A stretch of DNA of 64,000 nucleotides, taken from contig NZ_PQSR01000006.1 of assembly GCF_002920635.1 (NCBI RefSeq), positions 86,440 through 150,439 of the forward strand, in the 5' to 3' direction. A program made the position numbers and the translations under genes. Under the pieces are notes generated by a model. That model saw nothing but the letters and a program-made list of their open reading frames with translations, made no database searches and was not told the DNA's origin. Positions 10,250 to 20,683 of the stretch are shown in pieces; within the stretch, counting starts at the first letter, position 1; each line of letters opens with the position of its first letter. Origin of the DNA: Streptomyces sp. Ru72 (GTDB lineage: Bacteria; Actinomycetota; Actinomycetes; Streptomycetales; Streptomycetaceae).

Positions 10250-11476
10250 CTACAGTCGCGCGCCCTTCAGCGCCATGTGCAGCAGCAGGCGGTCCTCCCC
10301 GTCGTCCAGGTCCAGGCCCGTGAGCTGTTCGACGCGGGAGAGGCGGTAGTACAGGGTCTGGCGGTGGACGCCCAGTTCGGCGGCCGTGCGGCCCGCCTGG
10401 CCCGCGCAGTCCAGGAACACCTCGGCGGTGCGGGCCAGTTCGCGGTGGGCGGGGGTCAGCAGGGCGCTGACGGCCGGGTCGTGGGCCGCCTGCGGCGGCA
10501 GCGACGTCAGCAGGCGGTACGGGCCGATGGCCGACCACTGGGCGATCGGGCCGAGCCGGGGCTCCGCCAGGACCGCGCGGGCCGCCCCCGCGGCCTCCCG
10601 CCAGGCCGCGCCCAGCTCGGCGAGGCCCTGCCGGGAGCCTGCCACCCCGGCCGCGGAGCCCGTGCCTTGGACTCCCGCCTCCCGCAGCAGCCGGGTGGCC
10701 GCCGTCAGCGCCGGGGTCAGCACGTCCGCCGAGCGCAGCCGCACCAGCAGTGCCAGGCTCTGGCCGGTTGTGCCCCAGGGGACCGTGCACAGCGCGGTCG
10801 CCGCCGGGATCGTCCGGGCCGACGGCGCGTCGTCCGGGTCGGCCGAGGGCCAGGGCGCGACACAGACCACCGTGTGCAGGCCCTCGCCGCGCGCGCCCAG
10901 CGCCGTCCGCAGTTCGGCCACCGCCATGTCCTGCGGCCAGCCGCGCTCCGCGGTCAGCACCGCGCGCAGCTCACGCGTCACCTCCGCGCCCGCCTGCGCC
11001 TCCTCCGCGAGCAGGTCGCCGATCCGCGCCGCGATCTCCATCGCGGCCGACAACTGCGCCTCGGACGGGCCCGGCTCGTCGGCCAGCAGCCACACATAGC
11101 CGAGGACGACACCCCGATGGCGTACCGGCAGGCAGATCCTTCCCCGGTACACGCCGGCCTCCGGAGTGGGCGGAATCCGCACCGGCCCGGTGGCGCGGGC
11201 GATGCCGAAGCCCTCGAACCACTTCCGCACCGCCGCCGTGGAGCGGCGCGTGAGGATCGAGCGGGTGCGCACGGGGTCGAGGGACGCCTCGTCGAAGTCG
11301 CCCTCGCTGTCGTACGCGGCGAAGGCGATCAGTTCGAAGTCCCGGTTCTCCAGCGTCGCCGGAGCGCCGAGCAGCGCGGAGATCTCGTCGACGAGCTCCT
11401 GGTACTCGCCGCGCCCCGCCTTGAAAACGTCCGCCACACGGGCATTCTCCCGCATTTTCCCATCCCGCTCATACAT
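10250..11476 (-). CDS. PucR/CdaR-type transcriptional regulator
   Basis: A 408-aa regulator with a GAF-like central region ([23 protein letters not shown]) and a C-terminal PucR helix-turn-helix ([27 protein letters not shown]). It is divergent from the proline dehydrogenase gene, so it is probably the activator of proline use in this locus; that role is inferred from position. An alternative start at 11455 (MRENARV), preceded by GGGATGGGA, would remove seven residues. Confidence 0.85.
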   Translation of the reverse strand: MYERDGKMRENARVADVFKAGRGEYQELVDEISALLGAPATLENRDFELIAFAAYDSEGDFDEASLDPVRTRSILTRRSTAAVRKWFEGFGIARATGPVRIPPTPEAGVYRGRICLPVRHRGVVLGYVWLLADEPGPSEAQLSAAMEIAARIGDLLAEEAQAGAEVTRELRAVLTAERGWPQDMAVAELRTALGARGEGLHTVVCVAPWPSADPDDAPSARTIPAATALCTVPWGTTGQSLALLVRLRSADVLTPALTAATRLLREAGVQGTGSAAGVAGSRQGLAELGAAWREAAGAARAVLAEPRLGPIAQWSAIGPYRLLTSLPPQAAHDPAVSALLTPAHRELARTAEVFLDCAGQAGRTAAELGVHRQTLYYRLSRVEQLTGLDLDDGEDRLLLHMALKGARL

Positions 11477-11616
11477 CTGTCTGAGATCCAGGGCACGGAT
11501 GCGTGACAGCTGTCGATGGCCGACGATCGAAGGGATCCTTAGGTTTCACGGTGGTTCTCCGTGCCGTACCCGAATGGTCGGGTCGCGGCCTCTTGCCCGT
11601 TCTGTGGAGGTGCCCC

Positions 11617-12597
11617 GTGCTGGGTCCCGTGATTCTCGCCGCGTCGCGCAGCGACCGGATGCGACGCCTGATCTCGGCGGCCCCGGTGACCAAGCAGGTC
11701 GTCGACCGCTTCATCCCCGGCGAGACGGTCGACGACATCGTGCCGGTCGTCCAGGACCTCACCGGCAAGGGGCTGGAGCTGACGATGGACGTCGTCGGCG
11801 AGGACATCACGACTCCCGAGCAGGCCGCGGCCGCGCGCGACGCCTACCTGGAGCTGATCGACCGGCTGGAGCCCCTGGAGCTGGGCACCCGCGCCGAGAT
11901 GTCGGTGAAGCTGTCGATGTTCGGCCAGTCCCTCCCGTCGCCCACCACCGCCCTCAACCGAGGGCCCTCCGGGCCCGCCCCTACATTTCCGGACGGCCAC
12001 GAGCTGGCCCTGAAGAACGTCCGGCCGGTCGTCGAGGCGGCCGCCGCGATCGGCACGACGGTCACGCTGGACGCGGAGGACCACACCACCCTCGACTCGA
12101 TGTTCGCCATCCACGAGGAGCTGCGGAAGGACTTCCCGCAGACGGGTTGCGTCATCCAGGCGTACCTTTTCCGAACCGAGGCCGACGCCCGCCGCCTCGC
12201 CGCGAGCGGCAGCCGCGTGCGTATCGTGAAGGGGGCGTACAAGGAGCCCGCGTCGGTCGCGTACCAGAACAAGCACGAGATCGACAAGGCGTACGTCCGC
12301 GTCCTGAGGACCCTCATGGAGGGTGAGGGATACCCGATGATCGGATCCCACGACCCGCGCCTGATCTCCATCGCCCAGGAACTCGCCCACCGCGCCGGGC
12401 GCAAGACGGACGAGTACGAGTTCCAGATGCTGTACGGCATCCGCAGCGAGGAGCACCTGCGCCTGGCTGCCGAGGGCCACCGCATGCGCGTCTACACGGC
12501 GTACGGCACCGACTGGTACGGCTACTTCATGAGGCGCCTGGCGGAGAAGCCGGCGAACCTGCGCTTCTTCCTTCGGAGCATGGTCACACATGGCTGA
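11617..12597 (+). CDS. putB: Proline dehydrogenase, with an 18-codon insertion and a displaced C terminus
   Basis: A 326-aa FAD enzyme oxidising proline to P5C. Family signatures are the beta-barrel strands AEMSVKLSMFGQ, GTTVTLDAEDHTT, RIVKGAYKEP and IGSHDPRLI, and the substrate Arg pair in the YGYFMRRLAEKP helix. GTG 11617 has GGAGG (11606-11610) 6 bases upstream. Two oddities are visible. Codons at 11938-11991 insert 18 residues rich in Pro, Thr and Gly between FGQSLP and DGHELAL; without them the length would be about 308, typical of the family. The last 70 bases (12528-12597) are repeated at 12661-12730 after a palindromic spacer, so the ORF now ends ...RSMVTHG while the downstream copy encodes ...RSMVSKG. 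P5C dehydrogenase follows. Confidence 0.9.
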   Translation: MLGPVILAASRSDRMRRLISAAPVTKQVVDRFIPGETVDDIVPVVQDLTGKGLELTMDVVGEDITTPEQAAAARDAYLELIDRLEPLELGTRAEMSVKLSMFGQSLPSPTTALNRGPSGPAPTFPDGHELALKNVRPVVEAAAAIGTTVTLDAEDHTTLDSMFAIHEELRKDFPQTGCVIQAYLFRTEADARRLAASGSRVRIVKGAYKEPASVAYQNKHEIDKAYVRVLRTLMEGEGYPMIGSHDPRLISIAQELAHRAGRKTDEYEFQMLYGIRSEEHLRLAAEGHRMRVYTAYGTDWYGYFMRRLAEKPANLRFFLRSMVTHG

Positions 12598-12730
12598 GGA
12601 GACAGGGCTGTGCCGCGTCTTCGGCCGGGGGTCCGGGGGTCGTCCCCCGGGAAGACACAGCATGAGGCGCCTGGCGGAGAAACCGGCGAACCTGCGCTTC
12701 TTCGTCCGCTCGATGGTCAGCAAGGGCTGA
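12528..12730 (+). repeat. Duplicated 3' end of proline dehydrogenase with palindromic spacer
   Basis: 12528-12597 and 12661-12730 are 70-base copies identical at 59 positions; 10 of the 11 differences fall in the last 30 bases. The second copy is in another frame, so it is untranslated debris. The 63-base spacer contains a nested inverted repeat (12608-12660): CTGT/ACAG at the ends, GTCTTC/GAAGAC inside, and a core GGGGGTCC-GGGGGTCG-TCCCCCGG at 12627-12650. The same core (23/24) lies at the HAD gene duplication (45174-45197, opposite strand). Confidence 0.85.
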
Positions 12731-12779
12731 GCCCGCACCCCGCTCGCAACACCGCTCACATCAAGGAGTTCCGGAACCC

Positions 12780-14411
<1,632 letters not shown>

Positions 14412-14428
14412 CGTCCGCGACGGCCGGA

Positions 14429-14460
14429 ACGGGCCGGGTCCCTGTGCGGACCCGGCCCGT
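14429..14460 (+). terminator. Terminator after P5C dehydrogenase
   Basis: A perfect 13-bp stem (ACGGGCCGGGTCC / GGACCCGGCCCGT) with a 6-base loop lies 17 bases after the stop. Confidence 0.75.
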
Positions 14461-14489
14461 TCGCGTGCGTCCCGGGGCAGACTGATCGC

Positions 14490-15344
14490 ATGATCGATGA
14501 GCGGACGGTGACCGCCGACGACGGCGTACACCTGTGGGCGGCACGGTCGGGCCGGGGCGATCCGCTGATCCTGTGCCACGGTGGGCCCGGCCTGTGGGAC
14601 ATGTTCGAGGACGTGGCGGAACTGCTCGCGGACCGGTCCACGGTGGTCCGCTGGGACCAGCGCGGCTGCGGGCGGTCGCAGCGGTGCGCCGGACCCTGGA
14701 CGAGTGCCCGCTTCGTGGCCGATCTCGACGCCGTACGAGGGCGGTTCGGCCTCGACCGCATGGCACTGCTCGGCCATTCCTGGGGCGCGCAACTGGCGTT
14801 GAGCTACGCGCTCGCGCGTCCGGAGAGGGTGAGCGCGCTGATCTATGTCTCCGGTACGGGCATCGACTCGGACGACACCTGGCACCCCGCGTACCGGGAG
14901 AACTTCCTCGCCAGGCTTGGTGAGCGGCCCGAACGCCTGAACCGCTGGCGGGAGTTGACCGACCGCGCCGAGCGCACCGGTGAGGAGGACCGGGAGCGGG
15001 CCGTCCTGCAGTGGTCGATCGAGTTCGAGGACCGCGAGCGGGCCCCGGAGCACGCCGGACGCATGGCCGATCCCTGGTTCGGCGTCAACGACGAGTGCAA
15101 CAGGGCCCTCAACGAGGAGCGGAAGCGCATCTGGGGCACCCCGGAGCTGAACGCCGCCTGCCGCACCCTCGACGTGCCCGTGCTGATCGTCGACGGCGGA
15201 CGGGACATCCGGCCGCGTTCGGCGGTCGACTCCCTGGAACGGGCGCTGCCGATGGTGCGGCGGGTGGTCCTGTCCGCTGCCGGGCACATGCCGTGGACAG
15301 AGGACCCGCAGGGGTTCCGCCGGGCGGTCGCGGGCGTGCTGTGA
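14490..15344 (+). CDS. Alpha/beta hydrolase (proline iminopeptidase-like)
   Basis: A 284-aa alpha/beta-hydrolase. The oxyanion region is HGGPG and the nucleophile elbow is GHSWGAQLAL, with Ser at about residue 97. An acidic residue follows in LIVDGGRDIRPR and the His in AAGHMPWTEDP completes the triad. HGGPG plus GHSWG is typical of proline iminopeptidases and related esterases. Its place right after proline catabolism genes would suit a role in releasing N-terminal proline from peptides, but a terminator separates them, so this is only suggestive. Confidence 0.85.
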   Translation: MIDERTVTADDGVHLWAARSGRGDPLILCHGGPGLWDMFEDVAELLADRSTVVRWDQRGCGRSQRCAGPWTSARFVADLDAVRGRFGLDRMALLGHSWGAQLALSYALARPERVSALIYVSGTGIDSDDTWHPAYRENFLARLGERPERLNRWRELTDRAERTGEEDRERAVLQWSIEFEDRERAPEHAGRMADPWFGVNDECNRALNEERKRIWGTPELNAACRTLDVPVLIVDGGRDIRPRSAVDSLERALPMVRRVVLSAAGHMPWTEDPQGFRRAVAGVL

Positions 15345-15447
15345 CCCGGCCGGGGCCCGGCGGGAGGTCGGCGCTGACACGGTCCGCGTACAGGCGGCAG
15401 GTGGCGTCGGGCGGGGAGAACGCGACGGAGCGAGCGATACTGATCAC

Positions 15448-15987
15448 GTGACAGTCGCAGTCCGCACCGCCCATACCGCCGACCTCGACCCCGCCGAGCT
15501 CCGGGCCGTGCGCGCGCTGCTCGACGCCGCGTTCGACGGGGACTACGACGATGACGACTGGGAGCACGCGCTCGGCGGGATGCACGTGCTCGTCAGCGAC
15601 GAGCAGGGGCTCGCCGCGCACGGGTCCGTCATCCAGCGGCGCGCCCGGTATCGCAAGCGCTGGCTGCGCGTCGGGTACGTCGAGGGCGTGGGCGTCCGCG
15701 CCGACGTGCGGCGCCAGGGGCTCGGCGGGCGTGTCATGGCCGAGATCGAGCGGATCGTCGACCGCGCCTACGACCTCGGCGCGCTCTCCGCCAGCGACGA
15801 CGGCGCCCCCCTCTACGCCGCCCGCGGCTGGCGCCTGTGGCGTGGCCGTCTCGGCGGCCTCGGCCCCCGCGGTGTCGTCCGCCTGCGCGACGACGAGGAC
15901 TGCACCTATGTACGCCCCGCCGCCGCGGGCGACCTCGACTTCAAGCGCAAGCTGGTCTTCGACTGGCGCGATGGGGACGTCCTCTGA
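15448..15987 (+). CDS. AAC(2')-I-like aminoglycoside N-acetyltransferase (GNAT fold)
   Basis: A 179-aa GNAT protein starting at GTG. The acetyl-CoA loop is VRRQGLGGRVM. The downstream stretch YDLGALSASDDGAPLYAARGW, the GVVR segment and the end FDWRDGDVL correspond closely, from memory, to the chromosomal AAC(2')-I enzymes of mycobacteria. Those acetylate the 2'-amino group of aminoglycosides and may have cell-wall substrates. Whether this enzyme gives resistance is unknown. It stands alone between a hydrolase and a small protein gene. No strong ribosome site precedes the GTG. Confidence 0.8.
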   Translation: MTVAVRTAHTADLDPAELRAVRALLDAAFDGDYDDDDWEHALGGMHVLVSDEQGLAAHGSVIQRRARYRKRWLRVGYVEGVGVRADVRRQGLGGRVMAEIERIVDRAYDLGALSASDDGAPLYAARGWRLWRGRLGGLGPRGVVRLRDDEDCTYVRPAAAGDLDFKRKLVFDWRDGDVL

Positions 15988-16244
15988 CCGTCGGCGACGG
16001 TTTCCGCAGGTCGCGCTCGTACGGCCCGCTGCGCCGTCTCAGATAGTAGGAAGTCCGAGTAATTGTGGAGACAGACGCCCGGTCCTCACTTACTTTTGTA
16101 GAAGCCGAACGTCTCGCTCGATCAAGCGAATGGCGGTCGTGAGCCGGGCCCCGTGCAGGCAACCCCTGCGGCACCGCTCCCCGCCTCGCCGGCGTCTCGT
16201 AACCCCCTTTCCGCACTCCCGGATGTCGAAGGAGTCGATTTCCC

Positions 16245-16376
16245 ATGGCCGAGACGACCGCCCGCCGCCGAGTCCGTCACGTTTCCCGTACGAGCGAGTC
16301 CGACCGCAAGAACGCCGCCGCGGCGCTCCAGCGCGCCCTCGACCGCAGGGACAACGGCGGCGCGACCGGCCACTGA
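16245..16376 (+). CDS. Small basic hypothetical protein (43 aa)
   Basis: A short ORF starts at ATG with AAGGAG 12 bases upstream and shows Streptomyces-like codon use. It encodes MAETTARRRVRHVSR followed by TSESDRKNAAAALQRALDRR and a Gly-rich end. It is positively charged, probably partly helical, with no signal or membrane segment. I do not recognise a function. It has a 257-base upstream gap to itself, including a relatively AT-rich part (16043-16130) that may hold its promoter. Confidence 0.65.
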   Translation: MAETTARRRVRHVSRTSESDRKNAAAALQRALDRRDNGGATGH

Positions 16377-16465
16377 GCCGCGCCCCGCACCCCAGGCCCT
16401 CACTCGTACGGGCCCGCACCCTCACCCGTGAGGCTGCACCCATAAGCCGGGAGCCGCACCCGCAC

Positions 16466-16514
16466 GAGGTGCGGCGCGGCCGGGCGTCCCGCGCCATCTG
16501 CCGCGCCGCACCTC
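16466..16514 (+). promoter_or_regulatory. Long hairpin in the leuB leader region
   Basis: A perfect 14-bp inverted repeat GAGGTGCGGCGCGG / CCGCGCCGCACCTC with a 21-base loop lies 88 bases before the leuB start. No T run follows, so it is not a standard terminator. It could be an mRNA leader structure or an operator. Confidence 0.4.
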
Positions 16515-16602
16515 GGTGTCGGACCGGTGTTTCGATGCCGGGCCGGTGTCCGTATCGCGGACGCCTCGTGTCATTGCGTGGGACAAGGAGTACGGTGCCG
16601 TC

Positions 16603-17646
16603 ATGTCTCGCAGCATCAATCTCGCAGTGATTCCCGGTGACGGCATCGGCCAGGAGGTCGTGGCCCAGGGGCTGAAGGTCCTCTCCGCCGTCCTTCCGCA
16701 GGATGTGAAGCTGGAGACCAAGGAGTACGACTTCGGCGCCCGGCGCTACCACGCCACCGGTGAGACCCTCACCGACGCGGACCTCGAGCAGCTCAAGCAG
16801 CACGACGCGATCCTGCTCGGCGCGATCGGCGACCCCTCGGTGCCGTCGGGCGTGCTGGAGCGCGGCTTCCTGCTCAAGCTCCGCTTCGCCTTCGACCACC
16901 ACGTCAACCTGCGGCCCTCCAAGCTGCTGCCGGGCGTCGCGACCCCGCTCGCGGGTCAGCCCGAGATCGACTTCGTCGTGGTCCGCGAGGGCACCGAGGG
17001 CCCGTACACGGGCAACGGCGGCACCATCCGCAAGGGCACCCCCCACGAGGTCGCCACCGAGGTGTCCGTGAACACCGCCTTCGGCGTCGAGCGCGTGGTC
17101 CGGGACGCCTTCGCCCGCGCCCAGGCACGCCCGCGCAAGAAGCTGGCCCTGGTCCACAAGAACAACGTGCTCACGTTCGCGGGTCACCTGTGGACGAACA
17201 TCTTCAACAAGGTGGCCGAGGAGTTCCCCGAGGTCACCACCGAGTACATGCACGTCGACGCGGCGACGATCTACCTCGTCACCCAGCCCGAGCGCTTCGA
17301 CGTGATCGTCACCGACAACCTCTTCGGCGACATCATCACCGACCTCGCCGCCGCCATCTCCGGCGGCATCGGGGTCGCCGCCTCCGGCAACATCAACCCG
17401 TCCGGCGAGTTCCCGTCGATGTTCGAGCCCGTGCACGGCTCGGCGCCCGACATCGCGGGTCAGGGCAAGGCCGACCCCTCGGCCACCGTCCTGTCGGTCG
17501 CCCTCCTGCTGCGTCACCTCGGCTACGAGGCCGAGGCCGCCCGCATCGAGGGGGCCGTCTCGGCCGACCTCGCGGAGCGCGTGGGCAAGCCCGCCCGCAC
17601 GACCGACGAGATCGGCGACGCGCTCGCCGTACGAGTAGCCGGCTGA
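16603..17646 (+). CDS. leuB: 3-isopropylmalate dehydrogenase
   Basis: The 347-aa enzyme oxidatively decarboxylates 3-isopropylmalate to 2-ketoisocaproate in leucine synthesis. Motifs are [13 protein letters not shown] (nucleotide/substrate), the family [13 protein letters not shown] region with the catalytic Tyr, Lys and Asn in VHKNNVLTF, Asp ligands in [14 protein letters not shown], and the NAD site [21 protein letters not shown] 16603 is chosen because AAGGAG (16585-16590) precedes it and it gives the usual length. It is followed by a terminator and ilvE. Confidence 0.96.
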   Translation: MSRSINLAVIPGDGIGQEVVAQGLKVLSAVLPQDVKLETKEYDFGARRYHATGETLTDADLEQLKQHDAILLGAIGDPSVPSGVLERGFLLKLRFAFDHHVNLRPSKLLPGVATPLAGQPEIDFVVVREGTEGPYTGNGGTIRKGTPHEVATEVSVNTAFGVERVVRDAFARAQARPRKKLALVHKNNVLTFAGHLWTNIFNKVAEEFPEVTTEYMHVDAATIYLVTQPERFDVIVTDNLFGDIITDLAAAISGGIGVAASGNINPSGEFPSMFEPVHGSAPDIAGQGKADPSATVLSVALLLRHLGYEAEAARIEGAVSADLAERVGKPARTTDEIGDALAVRVAG

Positions 17647-17678
17647 CCCGCCGCCCTGCTCACACCCCCTGAGTCAAG

Positions 17679-17712
17679 GCCGCCGGGTCGCAACCGCACC
17701 CGGCGGCTTTCC
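17679..17712 (+). terminator. Terminator after leuB
   Basis: The stem GCCGCCGGGT (17679-17688) pairs with ACCCGGCGGC (17698-17707) and is followed by TTT. Confidence 0.75.
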
Positions 17713-17863
17713 CATGCCCTCGCCGGGTGTCACCATCGACCCACCCCTGTGCTACCCCTGGGGCCGTATTCACACCGTTTCTCCCCCACAGCCCGAAAGG
17801 CGTGGGGGTGCCCCCATCCCTCACCCGCTTGCCATAATCGAACGCGGAGCCGCGGATGAGGGA

Positions 17864-17950
17864 ATGCTCGGACGTCCTAGCACCGGCCACTGCCGGTGGG
17901 GGAGCGAGCGCGGCCCGTCACGACAACCGGTGAAGGACAACCACACATGA
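17864..17950 (+). CDS. Possible 28-aa upstream ORF overlapping the ilvE start
   Basis: An ATG preceded by GAGGGA opens a frame starting [12 protein letters not shown] and ends with TGA at 17948-17950, giving an ATGA overlap with the ilvE start codon (17947). This layout is typical of translational coupling. It has no run of branched-chain codons, so it is not a classic attenuator peptide. It may be chance. Confidence 0.35.
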   Translation: MLGRPSTGHCRWGSERGPSRQPVKDNHT

Positions 17951-19035
17951 CGACGCCCACGATCGAGCTGAAGCCCTCCTCCAACCCGCTCTCCGACGCG
18001 GAGCGGGAGGCGATCCTGGCCAACCCCGGGTTCGGCCGCCACTTCACCGACCACATGGTGACGATCAGGTGGACCGAGGGGCGGGGCTGGCACGACGGCC
18101 AGCTCGTCCCGTACGCGCCGATCTCCCTCGACCCGGCCACCAACGTCCTGCACTACGCGCAGGAGATCTTCGAGGGCCTCAAGGCCTACCGCCAGCCCGA
18201 CGGCTCCGTCGCCACCTTCCGCCCGGAGATGAACGCCCTGCGCTTCCAGCGTTCCGCCAAGCGCCTCGCGATGCCCGAGCTGCCGGTCGAGACGTTCATC
18301 GAGGCGTGCGACGTCCTCGTCCAGCAGGACAAGGCGTGGGTGCCGGCGCACGGCGGTGAGGAGTCCCTCTACCTGCGCCCCTTCATGATCGCCACCGAGG
18401 TCGGCCTGGGGGTCAAGCCCGCCAACGAGTACCTCTTCCTGGTCATCGCCTCCCCGGCCGGCGCGTACTTCCCGGGCGGTGTGAAGCCCGTCTCCATCTG
18501 GGCGTCCGAGGACCGCGTCCGCGCCGTCCCCGGCGGCATGGGCGACGCCAAGACCGGCGGCAACTACGCGGCCTCCCTGCTCGCCCAGGCCGAGGCCGCC
18601 GCCAAGGGCTGCGACCAGGTCTGCTACCTCGACGCCGTGGAGCACAAGTGGGTCGAGGAGCTCGGCGGCATGAACCTGTACTTCGTGTACGGCAACAAGA
18701 TCGTCACCCCGAAGCTGACCGGATCCATCCTGGAGGGCGTCACCCGTGACTCCCTGCTGACGGTCGCCCGTGATCTCGGCTACGAGGCCGAGGAAGGCCG
18801 GATCTCCATCGAGCAGTGGCAGGCCGACTCCGTCAGCGGCACCCTCACCGAGGTCTTCGCCTGCGGCACCGCCGCGGTCATCACCCCGGTCGGCACGGTC
18901 AAGCGCGCCACCGCCGAGTGGAAGCAGTCGGGCGGCGAGCCGGGCGAGGTCACGCTGAAGCTCCGGGAGGCTTTGCTCGACATCCAGCGGGGCACGCGCG
19001 AGGACACGCACGGCTGGATGCACAAGCTGGGCTGA
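17947..19035 (+). CDS. ilvE: Branched-chain amino acid aminotransferase
   Basis: The 362-aa class IV PLP enzyme performs the last step of Ile, Val and Leu synthesis with glutamate as amino donor. The PLP lysine is in [16 protein letters not shown] (about residue 202). The motif [10 protein letters not shown] and the C-terminal region [14 protein letters not shown] are typical. GAAGGA (17932-17937) lies upstream of the ATG. The leader region from 17713 contains a G5/C5 hairpin (about 17803-17816), a -10-like CATAAT at 17833-17838 and the small ORF above. Confidence 0.96.
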   Translation: MTTPTIELKPSSNPLSDAEREAILANPGFGRHFTDHMVTIRWTEGRGWHDGQLVPYAPISLDPATNVLHYAQEIFEGLKAYRQPDGSVATFRPEMNALRFQRSAKRLAMPELPVETFIEACDVLVQQDKAWVPAHGGEESLYLRPFMIATEVGLGVKPANEYLFLVIASPAGAYFPGGVKPVSIWASEDRVRAVPGGMGDAKTGGNYAASLLAQAEAAAKGCDQVCYLDAVEHKWVEELGGMNLYFVYGNKIVTPKLTGSILEGVTRDSLLTVARDLGYEAEEGRISIEQWQADSVSGTLTEVFACGTAAVITPVGTVKRATAEWKQSGGEPGEVTLKLREALLDIQRGTREDTHGWMHKLG

Positions 19036-19054
19036 CGCCGACCGGCACCTCTTC

Positions 19055-19093
19055 AGGGGCCGCCTCGGACTTCACCTCCGGGGCGGCCCTCTG
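19055..19093 (+). terminator. Possible terminator after ilvE
   Basis: Imperfect inverted repeat around AGGGGCCGCC / GGCGGCCCT, 20 bases after the ilvE stop, no long T run. Confidence 0.5.
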
Positions 19094-19201
19094 CTCTCGC
19101 CCACCGGGGCAGGCGGCCGACCCGGGGACGCGCCGTGAACGCAATGAACGAAACCCGAGGCGCTCTTGTCGCACCCGCGAACGCCCGGCACGTTACGGCC
19201 C

Positions 19202-20509
19202 ATGGGACGAGAGCACTGGAAGAAGATCTGGATCGGCTCGGCCGGCAACATGGTGGAGTGGTACGACTGGTTCGTCTACGCGAGCTTCGCCACCTACTTC
19301 GCCGGGGTGTTCTTCCCCGACGACAACCCCACGGCCCAGCTCATGAACACGGCGGGCATCTTCGCGGTCGGCTTCTTCATGCGCCCGGTCGGCGGCTGGC
19401 TGCTCGGCCGGGTCGGTGACCGCAGGGGCCGCAAGGCCGCGCTGACCCTCACGGTCACGCTGATGTCCGCCTCCGCGATCCTCATCGCGGTCGCGCCGAC
19501 GTACGCCGTCGCCGGATACGGCGGCGCCGCGGTGCTGCTCGTCGCCCGACTGCTCCAGGGGCTGTCGGTGGGCGGCGAGTACGCGGCCAGCGCGACCTAT
19601 CTCACCGAGGCGTCCGACCCGCGCAGGCGCGGCTTCGCCTCCAGCTTCCAGTACGTGTCGATGACCGCGGGACAGATCGTCGGCCTCGGCCTGCAGATCG
19701 TCCTCCAGCGCACCATGTCCGACGACGCGCTGCACGACTACGGCTGGCGCATCCCGTTCGTGCTGGGCGCCCTCGGTGCGGCGGTGGTCTTCTACCTGCG
19801 CCGGAACATGCTGGAGACAGACGTCTACGAGGCCGAGGCCGACGAGAACGAAGGCGAGGAACGCGGCACGCTGCGCGCGCTGTGGCGGCACAAGCGTGAG
19901 GCGTTCCTGGTGGTCGCGCTGACCATGGGAGGCACGGTCGCGTACTACACGTACACCACGTATCTGACGAAGTACCTGTCGAACTCGGCGGGCCTGCCCA
20001 AGCAGACCGCGACCCTGGTCTCCTTCACCGCGCTGATCGTCTTCGCCTGCCTCCAGCCGCTCGCCGGCCGGCTCTCCGACCGGATCGGCCGCCGCCCGCT
20101 GCTGATCACCTTCGCCGTCGGCTCGACCCTGCTGACGGTCCCGATCATGACGTTGCTGAAGCACGCGGACAGCTTCTGGCCGGCGCTCGGCCTGGCCCTG
20201 CTGGCCCTGGTCGTGGTCACCGGATACACCTCGATCAACGCCTGTGTGAAGGCCGAGCTGTTCCCGACGGGCGTCCGCGCGCTGGGCGTGGCGCTTCCCT
20301 ATGCCGTGGCCAACGCCCTGTTCGGCGGAACCGCGGAATACGTCGCCCTGTGGTTCAAGGACGCGGGCGCCGAGTCCGGCTTCTTCTGGTACGTGGCGGC
20401 CTGTGCGGCCGTCTCGCTGGTCGTGTACGTCACCATGCGGGAGACCAGGGACCTGGACCTCACCCGGATGAAGGACCGGCAGTCCTCCTCCGTGACGACC
20501 GCATCCTGA
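19202..20509 (+). CDS. MFS transporter, metabolite:H+ symporter (MHS) family
   Basis: A 435-aa, 12-segment permease like KgtP/ProP/ShiA. Typical features are the start HWKKIWIGSAGNMVEWYDWF, motif GRVGDRRGRKAAL after helix 2, the GLSVGGEYAASATYLTEAS stretch of helix 4-5, and GRLSDRIGRRP in the middle loop. Substrates of this family are organic acids or osmolytes; its place among ilv/leu genes would suit a keto acid or dicarboxylate but does not prove it. ATG 19202 is chosen because homologous proteins begin just before this helix; no strong ribosome site precedes it. Confidence 0.85.
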   Translation: MGREHWKKIWIGSAGNMVEWYDWFVYASFATYFAGVFFPDDNPTAQLMNTAGIFAVGFFMRPVGGWLLGRVGDRRGRKAALTLTVTLMSASAILIAVAPTYAVAGYGGAAVLLVARLLQGLSVGGEYAASATYLTEASDPRRRGFASSFQYVSMTAGQIVGLGLQIVLQRTMSDDALHDYGWRIPFVLGALGAAVVFYLRRNMLETDVYEAEADENEGEERGTLRALWRHKREAFLVVALTMGGTVAYYTYTTYLTKYLSNSAGLPKQTATLVSFTALIVFACLQPLAGRLSDRIGRRPLLITFAVGSTLLTVPIMTLLKHADSFWPALGLALLALVVVTGYTSINACVKAELFPTGVRALGVALPYAVANALFGGTAEYVALWFKDAGAESGFFWYVAACAAVSLVVYVTMRETRDLDLTRMKDRQSSSVTTAS

Positions 20510-20551
20510 GACGGCGGTGAGCGCGGGGGCGGACTGTGCCAGACTTCCCCC

Positions 20552-20602
20552 GTGCTCTCGTTCGCCATGATTATTGGCAGCAGGCGCGCCGGTCCGCAGT
20601 GA
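20552..20602 (+). CDS. Putative cimA leader peptide with Ile-Ile
   Basis: A short frame reads MIIGSRRAGPQ from ATG 20567, or MLSFAMIIGSRRAGPQ from GTG 20552, and stops at 20600-20602. It has tandem ATT Ile codons, rare in this GC-rich genome, and lies 55 bases before a Rho-independent terminator that precedes cimA. A -10-like CAGACT (20540-20545) is 7 bases before the GTG, so a leaderless start is possible; no ribosome site is seen. The layout mirrors the ilvB leader. Isoleucine is the end product of the citramalate route. Confidence 0.65.
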   Translation: MLSFAMIIGSRRAGPQ

Positions 20603-20656
20603 CCGCCACGTACGACCAGGTACGGGTGGCCACCGTCGTCCTCGACCCGCGCGCAG

Positions 20657-20683
20657 ACCTCTCGCACCCGCGAGAGGTTTTTT
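20657..20683 (+). terminator. cimA attenuator-like terminator
   Basis: A perfect 9-bp stem ACCTCTCGC / GCGAGAGGT with loop ACCC is followed by TTTTTT (20678-20683). It stands 174 bases after the MHS gene stop and after the Ile leader ORF, and 108 bases before cimA, so its position fits an attenuator better than an end-of-gene terminator. Confidence 0.8.
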
